Source of the DNA: Candidatus Melainabacteria bacterium
GTDB taxonomy: Bacteria; Cyanobacteriota; Vampirovibrionia; 2-02-FULL-35-15
Direction of reading: 5' to 3'
Assembly (NCBI GenBank): GCA_023250205.1
Contig: JAHFBE010000012.1
Coordinates: 1-40,929, forward strand
Length of the DNA stretch: 40,929 nt
Below, piece by piece: positions 16,876-25,676 of this stretch (within the stretch, counting starts at the first letter, position 1; each line of letters begins with the position of its first letter). The notes under the pieces were generated by a model. It was not told the DNA's origin. It did not search any database and saw nothing but the letters and a program-made list of their open reading frames with translations. A program made the translations under genes and the position numbers.

Positions 16876-17643
16876 ATGAATATCGTTGTAATCATAAGAC
16901 AAACTCCAGATACTGAAACCAAGATTAAGCTGGATTCAGAAAGTAAAAAAATTGATACTACAGGAATAACCTGGATAATAAATCCATACGATGAATTTGC
17001 AATTGAAAAAGCCTTAAAAATAAAAGAACAAATAAATGCAGGAGAGGTTATTTTACTTGCCTGTGGATCATCAAGAACTGAAGAAGCTATAAGACAAGGA
17101 CTTGCAATGGGAGCCGACAGAGCAATTTTTATAAAAGATGATTCTCTTGAAAATGCAGATCCATTTTCTATTTCAAAATTACTTGCTGCCGAATTGAAAA
17201 GCATGCAGGTTGATTTGATCTTATCAGGGAAAAAAGTGATTGATTTTGAATCTTCTCAAATCCCAATTTTTGTAAGTGAAGAACTTGGTTTAACACATGT
17301 AAGTTTTGCAATGAAGTTTAATGAAGTCGATGCTACAAATAAAAAAATTGTTGTTGATCGTGAAGCAGAGGGTTCACATGAAATCATTGAAGTTCAGCTC
17401 CCTGCATTAATTACATGCGATCGTGGTGAAGATCACCCCAGATATGCATCTATAACCGGTATTATGAAAGCCAAGAAAAAAGAAATTATCGTAAGGACTC
17501 CTTCCCCACTTGAGCAAAGAACTGAAATATCAGGAATGGATTTACCACCATCCAGAAAAGAAGCCAAAATATTTGAAGGTGAAGTTCCTGAGAAGGTAGC
17601 TGCATTAGTTAAATCCCTCCGTGAAGAAGCTAAAGTTATATAG
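16876..17643 (+). CDS. etfB: Electron transfer flavoprotein beta subunit
   Basis: This 255-residue protein has the normal length and matches EtfB throughout: NIVVIIRQTPDTE at the start, WIINPYDEFAIEKALKIKE, the AMP/FAD-loop region QGLAMGADRAIFI, and the signature near VDREAEGSHEIIEVQLPALIT followed by RYASITGIMKAKKKEI. It pairs with EtfA to form the soluble flavoprotein that accepts electrons from acyl-CoA dehydrogenase. Encoded opposite to etfA rather than next to it in an etfBA operon, and preceded by the 37-aa membrane ORF. Its 3' end overlaps the convergent unknown gene by 8 nt. Confidence 0.95.
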   Translation: MNIVVIIRQTPDTETKIKLDSESKKIDTTGITWIINPYDEFAIEKALKIKEQINAGEVILLACGSSRTEEAIRQGLAMGADRAIFIKDDSLENADPFSISKLLAAELKSMQVDLILSGKKVIDFESSQIPIFVSEELGLTHVSFAMKFNEVDATNKKIVVDREAEGSHEIIEVQLPALITCDRGEDHPRYASITGIMKAKKKEIIVRTPSPLEQRTEISGMDLPPSRKEAKIFEGEVPEKVAALVKSLREEAKVI

Positions 17644-18049
17644 CTTCTATATTGGTTCCATTATCTGGATTTATGTAAAAAACCACTAGATCTTTTCCTT
17701 TTTTTTCCAGCCTAAAGACTCCCAAGCCAGGCATTTCAAAGTAAGCGTTTGATGCAACACTAATAACGACTTTTCCTAAATCATCATTTTGTTCCAATAC
17801 TTCATAGGTTGGAGCTGTTTTTGTAGAGCCTGGATTACGTCCTATATTTACTCCCGATAGCGTGGAACTATAATCTAATTCTAGCTGAACCGCTCTATTA
17901 GAAACTCCTATTAATTTACAGTCAACTTTAGAATTACCATTTGTAAATGACAAACCTCTATGTAACCTTACATATCTAAAAAAATCTGAGGTATTATTTC
18001 TCCCTATTGAGGGGCCTATATAGGGTCTATCAGTTATTTGAATTGGCAT
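17636..18049 (-). CDS. Protein of unknown function, 137 aa
   Basis: I do not recognise this protein. It is soluble by composition, with no signal peptide. The start is Pro/Arg/Tyr-rich (MPIQITDRPYIGPSIGRNN), followed by a beta-rich body of alternating segments (CKLIGVSNRAVQLELDYSS, KVVISVASNAYFEMPGLGVF, LEKKGKDLVVFYINPDNG). The pattern suggests a small all-beta domain. It lies alone, convergent with etfB by an 8-nt overlap, with a 79-nt gap to the Nudix gene transcribed in the same direction. No Shine-Dalgarno is obvious. Confidence 0.65.
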   Translation of the reverse strand: MPIQITDRPYIGPSIGRNNTSDFFRYVRLHRGLSFTNGNSKVDCKLIGVSNRAVQLELDYSSTLSGVNIGRNPGSTKTAPTYEVLEQNDDLGKVVISVASNAYFEMPGLGVFRLEKKGKDLVVFYINPDNGTNIEAI

Positions 18050-18128
18050 ACTGTACCTAACCTAGGATTATATTCTATTAATTAGAGTAAAGTCTTTCTT
18101 TCAGAAAAATTTTATTTTCATGCAAATC

Positions 18129-18662
18129 TTAAAACATTACAAGACTAATTCCAGAGATTGTCTTAGCATCTCTAATTTCACCATCTTTAATCATTTGCCA
18201 GACTTGCTTTAAATCCATAACCTTAACTTCTATATTCTCATCTGGATCAGGCTCTGGCTCATCATCTATCAATTCAGTTGCCCTAAAGAAATAGAGAACC
18301 TCATTACTATATCCAGGTAAAGGATAAACAATACCCATAGGCTCTAATGATTTAGCAATATATCCTGTTTCTTCTTTTAACTCTCTTTTTGCTGCAATAA
18401 TTGGGTTTTCATTTTTATGCAATGTCCCTGCAGGAAGTTCCCAAAAGACCTTTCCTATTGCATAGCGAAATTGTTTAACTAAAACAATCTTAGAGGGTTC
18501 TGGCTGAGCAATAATAGTAACTCCACCATTATGAATCAAAACTTCCCTAGTTGATTCTCTACCATTTGGGAGCTTAACTTTATCAACTGTATAAGTTAAT
18601 ATTTTTCCCTCATAAACAATTTGAGAACTTATTTTTTCTTCTTTAAACTCTCTTGTAGTCAT
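18129..18662 (-). CDS. nudF: ADP-ribose pyrophosphatase-type Nudix hydrolase
   Basis: This 177-residue protein has a canonical Nudix box (GTLHKNENPIIAAKRELKEE ending TGYI), preceded by FWELPAG, which is typical of ADP-ribose pyrophosphatases. The N-terminal part (SQIVYEGKILTYTVDKVKLPNG, EVLIHNGGVTIIAQPEP) matches the dimerisation strands of that subfamily, and YPLPGYSNEVLYFF.A corresponds to its characteristic PGYS region. It cleaves ADP-ribose to AMP and ribose 5-phosphate. It is the fourth gene of the minus-strand run lnt-DUF192-nnr-nudF, 9 nt after the NAD(P)HX repair gene. Both act on damaged or spent nicotinamide nucleotides, which makes the pairing sensible. Confidence 0.88.
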   Translation of the reverse strand: MTTREFKEEKISSQIVYEGKILTYTVDKVKLPNGRESTREVLIHNGGVTIIAQPEPSKIVLVKQFRYAIGKVFWELPAGTLHKNENPIIAAKRELKEETGYIAKSLEPMGIVYPLPGYSNEVLYFFRATELIDDEPEPDPDENIEVKVMDLKQVWQMIKDGEIRDAKTISGISLVMF

Positions 18663-18671
18663 TAGCTTATT

Positions 18672-20162
18672 TTAGCAAGAAATATATGTCTTTATTACTT
18701 GTGGTAAATAATCAATTAGATCTTGTGGGAGCAATGAAAAAGCTGTTTTATTTTTTGCAATTATTTCAGCAGTCTTACCATGGAGATAAACTCCTACACA
18801 TGCAGCTAAATCCGGCTTTAGTCCTTGTGCTATTAACCCCCCAATAAAACCTGCAAGAACATCACCAGTTCCACCTTTTGCTAATGCCGAATTACTAAAG
18901 GGCGATATGTAAATATTGCCTTCTTTTGTTCCAATAATTGTAGCTGGTCCTTTAAGAACAATTGTACAGCCTAAAGTTTTTGCATTTGATTTAACAAGTT
19001 CAATTTTATTTTTTAATACTTCATCAAGTGTAAGACCCAAAAGTCGTGAAAATTCTTTTGGATGTGGTGTCAGAACAATTTCAGTTTTTGTTTTTTGTAT
19101 TATTTCTTTATTTCCTGCAAGAACATTAATGCCATCTGCATCCAAGACAATTGGAATTAATACATTTAAAATCAAATTTTCTACCAAGCTTTTTATTTCC
19201 AGATCAGTTGTTAATCCCGGTCCAATAACTAGTGCTGTTGATTTTTTACTTTCAGCCAGAATAGCCTCTAAATTAAAATCAACATTAATAACTTCAGGGA
19301 TTTCCACTGATATTTTGTTAAATACTTCCTGTTTACTTGCTAAACAAGTTAGTCCAGAACCTATTGAAGAAGCAGCTCTACTAGCCAGAAAAGCAGCCCC
19401 AGGATACTGTTTACTACCAGAGACTAATAATGTTTTACCAAAGCTTCCTTTATTGCTTTGATTACTTCTTTTTGGAAGATTAGTTTTTAAAAAATTATCA
19501 TCTAATAAAAATAGGTTTGTTTCAATTTCTGGAAGACCTATATCTATTACTTTTATTTCTCCACAATATTGTTTTGCAGGATATATAAGTAACCCGACTT
19601 TCTGATATCCAAATGTTATAGTTTGCTTTGCTTCAATAACAATATCATTTATATTTCCACTATCAGGATCTACACCTGTTGGAATATCACAAGCTATTAT
19701 ATGTTTACCTGAAGAGTTAATTAATTTAATTATCCATTCAAATAATGGGGAAAGTTTTCCACTAACTCCCGTCCCTAAAAGGCAGTCAATTACAGTATTT
19801 GATTCAACTAATGTTTTAAGAAAAATATTGTCACTTTCATTTTTAATTTCTAAATACTGAACTTTATCTTTTATAAGTTCAAGATTTACTTTTGCATCTT
19901 TTGAAAGCAAATCTTCATCTGAAGTAAGGAATAGTTTAACTTTTTTGTTTGCCAAATATAAATATCTCGCTGCAACAATTCCATCCCCGCCATTATTTCC
20001 TTTTCCGCATACTATTAAATATGGTTCTTTGCCATTTTTTGCAGCCTCTGCCAGTGCAGAACCTGCTTTTTCCATAAGATTTAAAGATTCCTGAGAACCC
20101 ATCTTTTTTATCCACTCAGATTCAAGTATACGTATTTGCTCAGAAGTTACTAATCGTTGCAT
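18672..20162 (-). CDS. nnr: Bifunctional NAD(P)HX epimerase/dehydratase
   Basis: This 496-residue fusion repairs hydrated NADH and NADPH. The N-terminal YjeF_N epimerase domain (about 1-210) shows VCGKGNNGGDGIVAARYL and the CDIPTGVDPDSG segment. The C-terminal ADP/ATP-dependent dehydratase domain (about 225-490, ribokinase-like) shows GSGLTCLAS, LVIGPGL, LDADGINVLAG, LTPHPKEFSRLLG, VLKGPATIIG and the catalytic ALAKGGTGDVLAGFIGG. Both halves are intact and the length is normal. It is located 3 nt after the DUF192 gene and 9 nt before the nudF-like gene, in one transcript. Confidence 0.95.
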   Translation of the reverse strand: MQRLVTSEQIRILESEWIKKMGSQESLNLMEKAGSALAEAAKNGKEPYLIVCGKGNNGGDGIVAARYLYLANKKVKLFLTSDEDLLSKDAKVNLELIKDKVQYLEIKNESDNIFLKTLVESNTVIDCLLGTGVSGKLSPLFEWIIKLINSSGKHIIACDIPTGVDPDSGNINDIVIEAKQTITFGYQKVGLLIYPAKQYCGEIKVIDIGLPEIETNLFLLDDNFLKTNLPKRSNQSNKGSFGKTLLVSGSKQYPGAAFLASRAASSIGSGLTCLASKQEVFNKISVEIPEVINVDFNLEAILAESKKSTALVIGPGLTTDLEIKSLVENLILNVLIPIVLDADGINVLAGNKEIIQKTKTEIVLTPHPKEFSRLLGLTLDEVLKNKIELVKSNAKTLGCTIVLKGPATIIGTKEGNIYISPFSNSALAKGGTGDVLAGFIGGLIAQGLKPDLAACVGVYLHGKTAEIIAKNKTAFSLLPQDLIDYLPQVIKTYISC

Positions 20163-20165
20163 TTT

Positions 20166-20642
20166 TTATTTATTCATTGATTGTACAGAATACTCAATTT
20201 GAGGAATATCCTTAAACACAACTCTATCACCAACTTTTATCATATTACTGTTAGAAAAACCACCATTTACTTCTATTACTTCTGTAACGGGATACATTGA
20301 AGGATAAAGAGTGCTTGTTTGATTTGGCACTGCATTTTTTACAATCTTTACAATTTTTCCCTTACTTATAAAGATCATATCAAGAGAAATCAAAGTATCT
20401 TTCATCCAAAAAGTTACCTGTTGAGCAGGTCTAAACACAAAAACCATTCCACGATCTTTAGCAAGTTCAGGTCTATTCATTAAACCTTTTTGCCTCTCTT
20501 CATCAGTTGCTGCAACTTCTAATAAAATTTTTAGATTCTTTTTCCCAACAAACTTAACAAAACCTTCCTGAGCATTAGAAGGTAAAACTGCCTGAACAAA
20601 TAATGCCCATATAAAAGTAAAAATAATTAGTTGTTTACTCAT
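20166..20642 (-). CDS. DUF192 family exported protein
   Basis: The conserved DUF192 pattern is plain: LEVAATDEERQKGLMNRPEL, GMVFVFRPAQQVTFWMKDTLISLDMIFI and VTEVIEVNGGF. The family is a small beta-barrel-like fold of unknown function. I place the start at the ATG at 20642, which gives a compact signal peptide (MSKQLIIFTFIWALFVQAVL, cleavage near SNA/Q). The ATG at 20666 would add eight residues (MGIKYNII) that read more like promoter DNA (TATAAAATACAATATAAT lies there). It sits between lnt and the NAD(P)HX repair gene. Confidence 0.9.
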   Translation of the reverse strand: MSKQLIIFTFIWALFVQAVLPSNAQEGFVKFVGKKNLKILLEVAATDEERQKGLMNRPELAKDRGMVFVFRPAQQVTFWMKDTLISLDMIFISKGKIVKIVKNAVPNQTSTLYPSMYPVTEVIEVNGGFSNSNMIKVGDRVVFKDIPQIEYSVQSMNK

Positions 20643-20680
20643 AATTATATTGTATTTTATACCCAACTATTATCCATTCA

Positions 20681-22216
20681 TTACCAACCATATTTTGTAT
20701 AAAATGTTTTCTTGCTATTAGGATTTACCCATTCAACCAGTACCCCTTCAGTATCTGGTATAGAACGACTTTTAATCCTACCTGTAGGTGAAACAAAAGC
20801 TGAAATCCCACTATTAGAGGCTATAATAACAGGTCTCCTATTCTCAATTGCCCTAAAAACTGCAAATGCAAGAAATTGCTGTTTTACATGAACATCTGCA
20901 AACCAGCTTAAATCAGAAAGATTAAGCAAAATCTGAGAACCTTCCAAAATACTTTTTCTAACGATTGAAGGAAAGATTAATTCAAAGCAGATCGTTAAAC
21001 CAACCTTTCCTAATGAAGTATTAAATGGGGCATTTTTCTTTCCTGGACAAAGACCTTCTCCAAGAGAAGAGGATGCTAGCTTTTTTAAAAAGTCTGGCAA
21101 AATAAATGTTAATGGGAGAAATTCTCCAAACGGCACAAGTCTTGCCTTCTCATAATTAGCAACATTATTATCTTGCGGTTTCAAATAAACTGCACAATTT
21201 GAAAACCATTTCTGACAATCACAATAACTCCCAAAAATAAATTCTGATTGTTTTTTTGTTGCTTGAGCCCTTGCCCATCTCTGAGTAGCATAATCTCTAG
21301 TAAATGCCGTTGGCAAAGAGCCTTCTGGAGCAACAAATAATACAGCGCTATTGTTATTAATTAATTTTTCATAAGTCTTTTTTATCAAAGATATATCAGG
21401 CTCGCCTGCACGCAAATTTTTTATTGGAAGGTTGCCCTGCAACACACAAATTACTTTTGACTTTTTGCAGAAGAAATCCGGATTTTTCCAATATAAATAT
21501 AAACTTGTAATAATACTGAAAATAATCAAGCCACTAATTAAAGAAGAATTTATAAGTAAAGATGTAAGTTTACCAGGATCTCTTGGGATATATCTATTCC
21601 CAATTTTTTCAATATTAAATATCCATATAAAAAAGTCTGCAACAGTCATATTAAAAAATACAATTAAAAAGCTTATTGACAAGCTTCCAAAATATTCAGC
21701 TATTTGAATTAAATACAAATTTTTATACTGGCTATATTCAACAAGAGTCCATGGAACTCCTAACAAAAATTTACATGCAGAAAGCTTATTAAATATAATT
21801 AGCCAGATAAAGGTAATTATCAAAGAATTCAGTATCCCATTTTTATAAGGTATAAGAGAAAACTTTTTTATCAGAAAAACACTTACAGCAAATAGTATAA
21901 AGAATATTGAGTTATAAACACTTACGACAACCACAGCTAATATTGAAATAAAAATGCTTTGGAAATCATTAAATCCCATCCAATATAAAGGATGCATAGA
22001 AACTAGCCAGTGCAAATAAGACAGATTATAAGCAAGACCAAAAAGAAAGGAATATATAATTGACTCGTTTATTTTCTTTGAAGTGTTTATAATTATGAAG
22101 AGCGGAACAAGTCCAATCCAAGCAAGAAACCAAAGATCATAACCAGGAGCACAAAGGGATAATGTAAGCCCACTAAGGAAAATTAAAAATGCTTTCAAAT
22201 AAGAATTACGAAGCAT
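20681..22216 (-). CDS. lnt: Apolipoprotein N-acyltransferase
   Basis: This 511-residue protein has eight or so N-terminal membrane helices (about 1-225) and a nitrilase-type catalytic domain (about 245-490). The Glu-Lys-Cys triad is visible in FVAPEGSLPTAF (Glu), NYEKARLVPFGEFLPL (Lys) and GLTICFELIFP (Cys), followed by LLNLSDLSWFADVHVKQQF and RAIENRRPVIIASNSG. It adds the third acyl chain to lipoproteins in the inner membrane, which supports a diderm cell. It is the first gene of the minus-strand run and is separated from divergent ruvC by only 14 nt, so the two promoters must lie inside the coding regions or overlap closely. Confidence 0.95.
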   Translation of the reverse strand: MLRNSYLKAFLIFLSGLTLSLCAPGYDLWFLAWIGLVPLFIIINTSKKINESIIYSFLFGLAYNLSYLHWLVSMHPLYWMGFNDFQSIFISILAVVVVSVYNSIFFILFAVSVFLIKKFSLIPYKNGILNSLIITFIWLIIFNKLSACKFLLGVPWTLVEYSQYKNLYLIQIAEYFGSLSISFLIVFFNMTVADFFIWIFNIEKIGNRYIPRDPGKLTSLLINSSLISGLIIFSIITSLYLYWKNPDFFCKKSKVICVLQGNLPIKNLRAGEPDISLIKKTYEKLINNNSAVLFVAPEGSLPTAFTRDYATQRWARAQATKKQSEFIFGSYCDCQKWFSNCAVYLKPQDNNVANYEKARLVPFGEFLPLTFILPDFLKKLASSSLGEGLCPGKKNAPFNTSLGKVGLTICFELIFPSIVRKSILEGSQILLNLSDLSWFADVHVKQQFLAFAVFRAIENRRPVIIASNSGISAFVSPTGRIKSRSIPDTEGVLVEWVNPNSKKTFYTKYGW

Positions 22217-22230
22217 AAGTATAAATTAAC

Positions 22231-22770
22231 ATGCAAAAGAATAAATTAGACAAAAAACAAAATAATATACATAGTGCAAAAAAGAGAAATCTAATATTAG
22301 GAATTGATCCAGGCAGCACTGTTATTGGTTATGGAGTCATAGAATACGAATCAACGAATAGGAAACCAAGAGCTATTGATTATGGTTATATAGATCTAAA
22401 ACAATATTGTAAGCAAGAAGAAAAACTATTGCATTTAAGTAAAGATTTAAAAGAAATTTTTAAAGAATACAAGCCTAAATATATGGCAGTTGAAAATATC
22501 TTTTTCTTTAAAAATGCTAAAACTTTTACTGCTGTTTCAGAAGCAAAAGGGGTTATTCTCTTAACTGCTGCTGAAGCACAAATAGACATCCATGAATACA
22601 CACCATTACAAGTAAAACAAAGCATCTCAGGATATGGAAGAGCAGACAAAAAAATTATTGAAAAATTAATACAGAATTCACTGGATATATGTACCAATAT
22701 TACGCCAGATGACTCTTCAGATGCACTAGCCATAGCACTTTGTCACTATCACCATTTAATAAATGTTTGA
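22231..22770 (+). CDS. ruvC: Holliday junction resolvase RuvC
   Basis: This 179-residue RNase-H-fold nuclease resolves Holliday junctions with RuvAB. The four acidic catalytic residues are seen in LGIDPGS, AVENIFFFKNAKT and DDSSDALAIALCH (two Asp), with the DNA-binding segment YTPLQVKQSISGYGRADK. About 20 lysine/asparagine-rich residues precede the first strand, more than in typical members. The only ATG available is at 22231. It is encoded alone, divergent from lnt. Confidence 0.95.
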   Translation: MQKNKLDKKQNNIHSAKKRNLILGIDPGSTVIGYGVIEYESTNRKPRAIDYGYIDLKQYCKQEEKLLHLSKDLKEIFKEYKPKYMAVENIFFFKNAKTFTAVSEAKGVILLTAAEAQIDIHEYTPLQVKQSISGYGRADKKIIEKLIQNSLDICTNITPDDSSDALAIALCHYHHLINV

Positions 22771-23058
22771 GATTCCTTACAATAACTAAATAAAATTTAA
22801 CAATAAGAATCAACGCTTAAATCTAACTGAAATTTCAAGTTTAGGGATATTTCTATATCAAATCTTAACCTAACCATGATTTTCTTAATAGTAAGAAACG
22901 GGGGTAAGTCTAGCAATCTAGATCATTTAAAGGGTTAACTAGGTTTTTAATCCAAATGCATGAGGCATATGTGATAAAAACCACTATCTAGAAGGGTTTA
23001 ATAGTATAGACTGCACTTATCCAAACTACGTATCAAAAATACGAAAAGAGTTGATGTG

Positions 23059-23961
23059 ATGAAAGAAATGAAACAACATAAATCAAAGAAAAGTTACGAG
23101 ACTGACCCAAGCCTAAAAGATCTTGCTTACACATTACACAGCAGAACAGGCTATGTAAAAGCTAGTTCTAACGATTCTTCAAATTTTGAGAACCTTTCCT
23201 TATCAAGTGATGAAATTTCATTATTTGCAAAAGAAGTTGATAATATTCCAAAATTAAAATTAGACCATAAAGACTCATTAAATAAAATTGCCAAAACTTT
23301 TTCAAAAGCATTTTCAAGCAGCGCATTTTATGAAGAAGCAAATTTCCAAATAAAAGAAATGCTAATAGAAACATTTTTTCAGACCGCAAGAGCACTTGCA
23401 GTAGCAGTAGAAGCAAGAGATCCATATACCGGAGGACATTCTGATAGAGTATTTCAAATTGCAACAGCCATTGGCAAAAGATGTAATATAAATCCAACTG
23501 AACAAATGCATCTTGAAGCCGGAGCATTATTACATGATGTAGGAAAAATTGGTATTCGAGATGGAGTACTTTTAAAGCCAGGACCTTTAACTGATTCAGA
23601 ATACAAAGAAATGCAATTACATCCAATTATTGGCGCACACATGGTAGAAAAATTAAATTGTTTACATGGGTGTCTGGATGCAGTATTGTTTCACCATGAA
23701 AGAATTGATGGCTATGGATATCCTTATGGAATTAAAGGAATCGAGATTCCAATTATTGCAAGAATTACTTCAATAGCTGATGCATATGATGCAATGACAA
23801 CTAATAGAGTATACAGAAAAGCACTAAGTCATGAAACTGCTTTAGAAGAAATTATTCGTAACAGTGGAACACAGTTTGATCCAGAGATAGTCAGGGTATT
23901 TGTAAGCTGGTGGGAAGAAACTTTTCAAAAAAGCTCAGCTAAAATACAAAACATTGCATAG
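23059..23961 (+). CDS. HD-GYP domain phosphodiesterase
   Basis: This 300-residue protein has an unrecognised N-terminal region (about 1-110, charged, helical) and a complete HD-GYP domain: HSDRVFQIATAIGKR, LLHDVGKIGI (H159, D160), LHPIIGAHMVEKL, HHERIDGYGYPYG (HHE from about 212, then GYP), and ITSIADAYDAMTTNRVYR. HD-GYP enzymes hydrolyse cyclic di-GMP. All metal-binding His/Asp positions I can place are present, so activity is likely. There is no receiver domain, transmembrane helix or GGDEF. A GTG at 23056 precedes the ATG at 23059; AGAG at 23047-23050 fits the ATG slightly better. It sits just upstream of, and convergent with, a LuxR-type HTH gene. Confidence 0.93.
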   Translation: MKEMKQHKSKKSYETDPSLKDLAYTLHSRTGYVKASSNDSSNFENLSLSSDEISLFAKEVDNIPKLKLDHKDSLNKIAKTFSKAFSSSAFYEEANFQIKEMLIETFFQTARALAVAVEARDPYTGGHSDRVFQIATAIGKRCNINPTEQMHLEAGALLHDVGKIGIRDGVLLKPGPLTDSEYKEMQLHPIIGAHMVEKLNCLHGCLDAVLFHHERIDGYGYPYGIKGIEIPIIARITSIADAYDAMTTNRVYRKALSHETALEEIIRNSGTQFDPEIVRVFVSWWEETFQKSSAKIQNIA

Positions 23962-23967
23962 CTAGTA

Positions 23968-24318
23968 TTATTCTAACTTTAGTTTTTGAGCTATTACTAC
24001 CAAATAAAATCTATCTATTTTTTCACACAATTCTTCTTCTAGATCCTTCATTAATCTATATGTTAACAACTTAACTGCTGATTCCTTTGCTGGTAAGCAT
24101 TCAGCTATTTTTCTGTTTGAATATCCTTTTGCTACCAGCTTCATTACATTGATTTGCTTTTGGGTTAATGCTATTTTATTCTGATTATAATCAAACAGAA
24201 CTCTTCTTCCTGATGTAAACCTTTTTTCACTTACATAGTTTGCATAGTCAAGCTTAAACTCAAATGGTGAACTTGAGTAAGCACCTGTTAATAATTTATC
24301 TGTAAGAGAGTCTTCCAT
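23968..24318 (-). CDS. Stand-alone LuxR/GerE-type HTH protein
   Basis: This 116-residue protein has about 50 N-terminal residues without a recognised domain (ending RRVLFDYNQNKIA), then a LuxR-type helix-turn-helix: LTQKQINVMKLVAKGYSNRK, IAECLPAKESAVKLLTYRLM. The pattern (LT.kQ..Vm.lvA.GysNrkIAe.L......VK) is the GerE signature, although the turn residues are degenerate (CLPAKES instead of LxISEs). It lacks a receiver domain, so it may be a single-domain regulator or partner for the response regulator encoded 262 nt away in the same direction. Its stop lies 6 nt from the HD-GYP stop, convergent. Confidence 0.8.
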   Translation of the reverse strand: MEDSLTDKLLTGAYSSSPFEFKLDYANYVSEKRFTSGRRVLFDYNQNKIALTQKQINVMKLVAKGYSNRKIAECLPAKESAVKLLTYRLMKDLEEELCEKIDRFYLVVIAQKLKLE

Positions 24319-24560
24319 TTGTATTAATTAAAAACAGCTTTCATTATCTGCAAAATAACAAAAAAATATAAGCCGGTAAAGTATGGAAAGTATTTCGATT
24401 TCAATTCGAAAAGAAAAATTAAATTGGAATGATTTTTATCTCAAAAGAGAAAATATTTTAAAAATTACAGAATCGAGAAAATAATCATATTTTTTAGACT
24501 TAAACAAATTAGAGAAGAAATATTACCTCTTTACAATTTTTTAGAAAGATTTAAGCATTG

Positions 24561-24582
24561 AGATGTCATTGCAATGACATCT
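24561..24582. repeat. Perfect 22-nt palindrome at the response-regulator stop
   Basis: Half-site AGATGTCATTG followed by its exact complement. It overlaps the stop codon of the response-regulator gene (24581-24583). No T-run follows, so it is either an RNA stability hairpin or a remnant of the GTCATTG-type repeat family. Confidence 0.6.
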
Positions 24583-25339
24583 ACAGAAGAGTTTTTCCAA
24601 ATCCTAATTTTGATGCCAATAACAACAAAACTCTGGGCCTAACTGGATGTATATTAAAAGCTTCAGAAAGCTTTGCTTTGATTTCATTTACATAAGACTG
24701 AACTGTCTTAAGCTCAATCTTTATTAATGATGCAATCTCATCATTTTCTTTACCTTCAGCAATATAATGCAATATTTCACTTTGTCTTGGTGAAAATTGG
24801 ATTTTGGGGAGTTTCTCAGCAGTAAAAATCAAAAGTTCATCATCTTCATAAACTCTATGAATAAATTCTGGTAGTCTGCCTATAGATATAGCTTTTTCTA
24901 CATATGCCTGAGCCCCCATATCAAGACATCTATGAATCCTAGCCCACCCAGTTTCACTTGAAAATACAATTACTTTACAGCTAGAAGCTTTTCTTAATTT
25001 ACTAATAAACTGTTTTAACTCATGCTTTTCATAACCGGGCATCCTTAAATCCATAAGAATGACATTTGGTTGTAGTTGAATTGTTCTTTCTAATAATTCA
25101 TCATATGAAACAGCAGTACCAATTGTTTTTATTTTTGGATCTTTATTTAAATCTGATTCCACTCCATGAAGAAGATAAGGATGATCATCAGCAATTAAAG
25201 TAAGAATAATTCCTTTATCTGCTTCATTCTGAACAGGATTATTAAGCTTAATTTCTCCGTGTCCAAAACTATTTTTTGAAAATGTATAAAGATAACCTTG
25301 ACTTTGAGTAGTACTATTCATATCTTTCTCATCTAGCAC
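24581..25339 (-). CDS. NarL-type response regulator
   Basis: This 252-residue protein has about 43 extra residues, a receiver domain (about 44-160) with the acidic pair LIADDHP, phospho-acceptor Asp in VILMDLRMPG, VIVFSSET and the Lys in AYVEKAIS, then a LuxR-type HTH (about 185-245: FSPRQSEILHYIAEGKENDE, IASLIKIELKTVQSYVNEIK). All phosphorylation residues are present. The 43-residue N-terminal extension (MLDEKDMNSTTQSQGYLYTF onward) is unusual for NarL proteins. A histidine kinase of the matching family is divergent, 337 nt away, and is the probable partner. Confidence 0.9.
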   Translation of the reverse strand: MLDEKDMNSTTQSQGYLYTFSKNSFGHGEIKLNNPVQNEADKGIILTLIADDHPYLLHGVESDLNKDPKIKTIGTAVSYDELLERTIQLQPNVILMDLRMPGYEKHELKQFISKLRKASSCKVIVFSSETGWARIHRCLDMGAQAYVEKAISIGRLPEFIHRVYEDDELLIFTAEKLPKIQFSPRQSEILHYIAEGKENDEIASLIKIELKTVQSYVNEIKAKLSEAFNIHPVRPRVLLLLASKLGFGKTLL

Positions 25340-25676
25340 AAAGTTGATTTGCGCTTCCTTCGATTTTTTCTTAAGCTAAACAAGCTTTGCAAGCTTCATA
25401 AAGCAAGACTTGTTTTTTACAGCTGTAGAACTTATGTTCATGAGTATATAACAAACCTCAGTAGAAGAATTGTTAAATTTTGAGAGACCTAATACTTTTC
25501 CTTAGAAAAAGTTAAAAATTTTTAATTTAGGCAAGTGAAATATTCTCTTCCAAAGCATGAGTTTAAGAGGTTTTAACAAAATATGAAAAAGATTTAATAT
25601 TCGTGCTTTAGAAATTTAGACTAAGTATCAACCTCTACCACCCACATATATTAGAATAGCTAACAAGTTTTTTAAT
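25340..25676. other. Divergent control region between response regulator and kinase, 337 bp
   Basis: No ORF or RNA gene is seen. It must contain the divergent promoters. One notable feature is AAGCTTTGCAAGCTT (25382-25396), an inverted repeat whose arms are both AAGCTT, about 45 nt upstream of the response-regulator start. No other symmetrical site stands out. Confidence 0.5.

Noticed and set aside
16740-17204. Minus-strand ORF of 154 aa opposite etfB
   Set aside because: It is antisense to the well-supported etfB and the small membrane ORF, with composition of a reverse-frame shadow.
22771-23058. Possible cyclic di-GMP riboswitch ahead of the HD-GYP gene
   Set aside because: The leader has small inverted repeats, but I could not match the conserved core of either cyclic di-GMP riboswitch class.
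24383-24484. 33-aa plus-strand ORF between the two HTH genes
   Set aside because: No Shine-Dalgarno, AT-rich low-complexity composition and no domain; likely chance, although it contains a small TTTCG/CGAAA inverted repeat.
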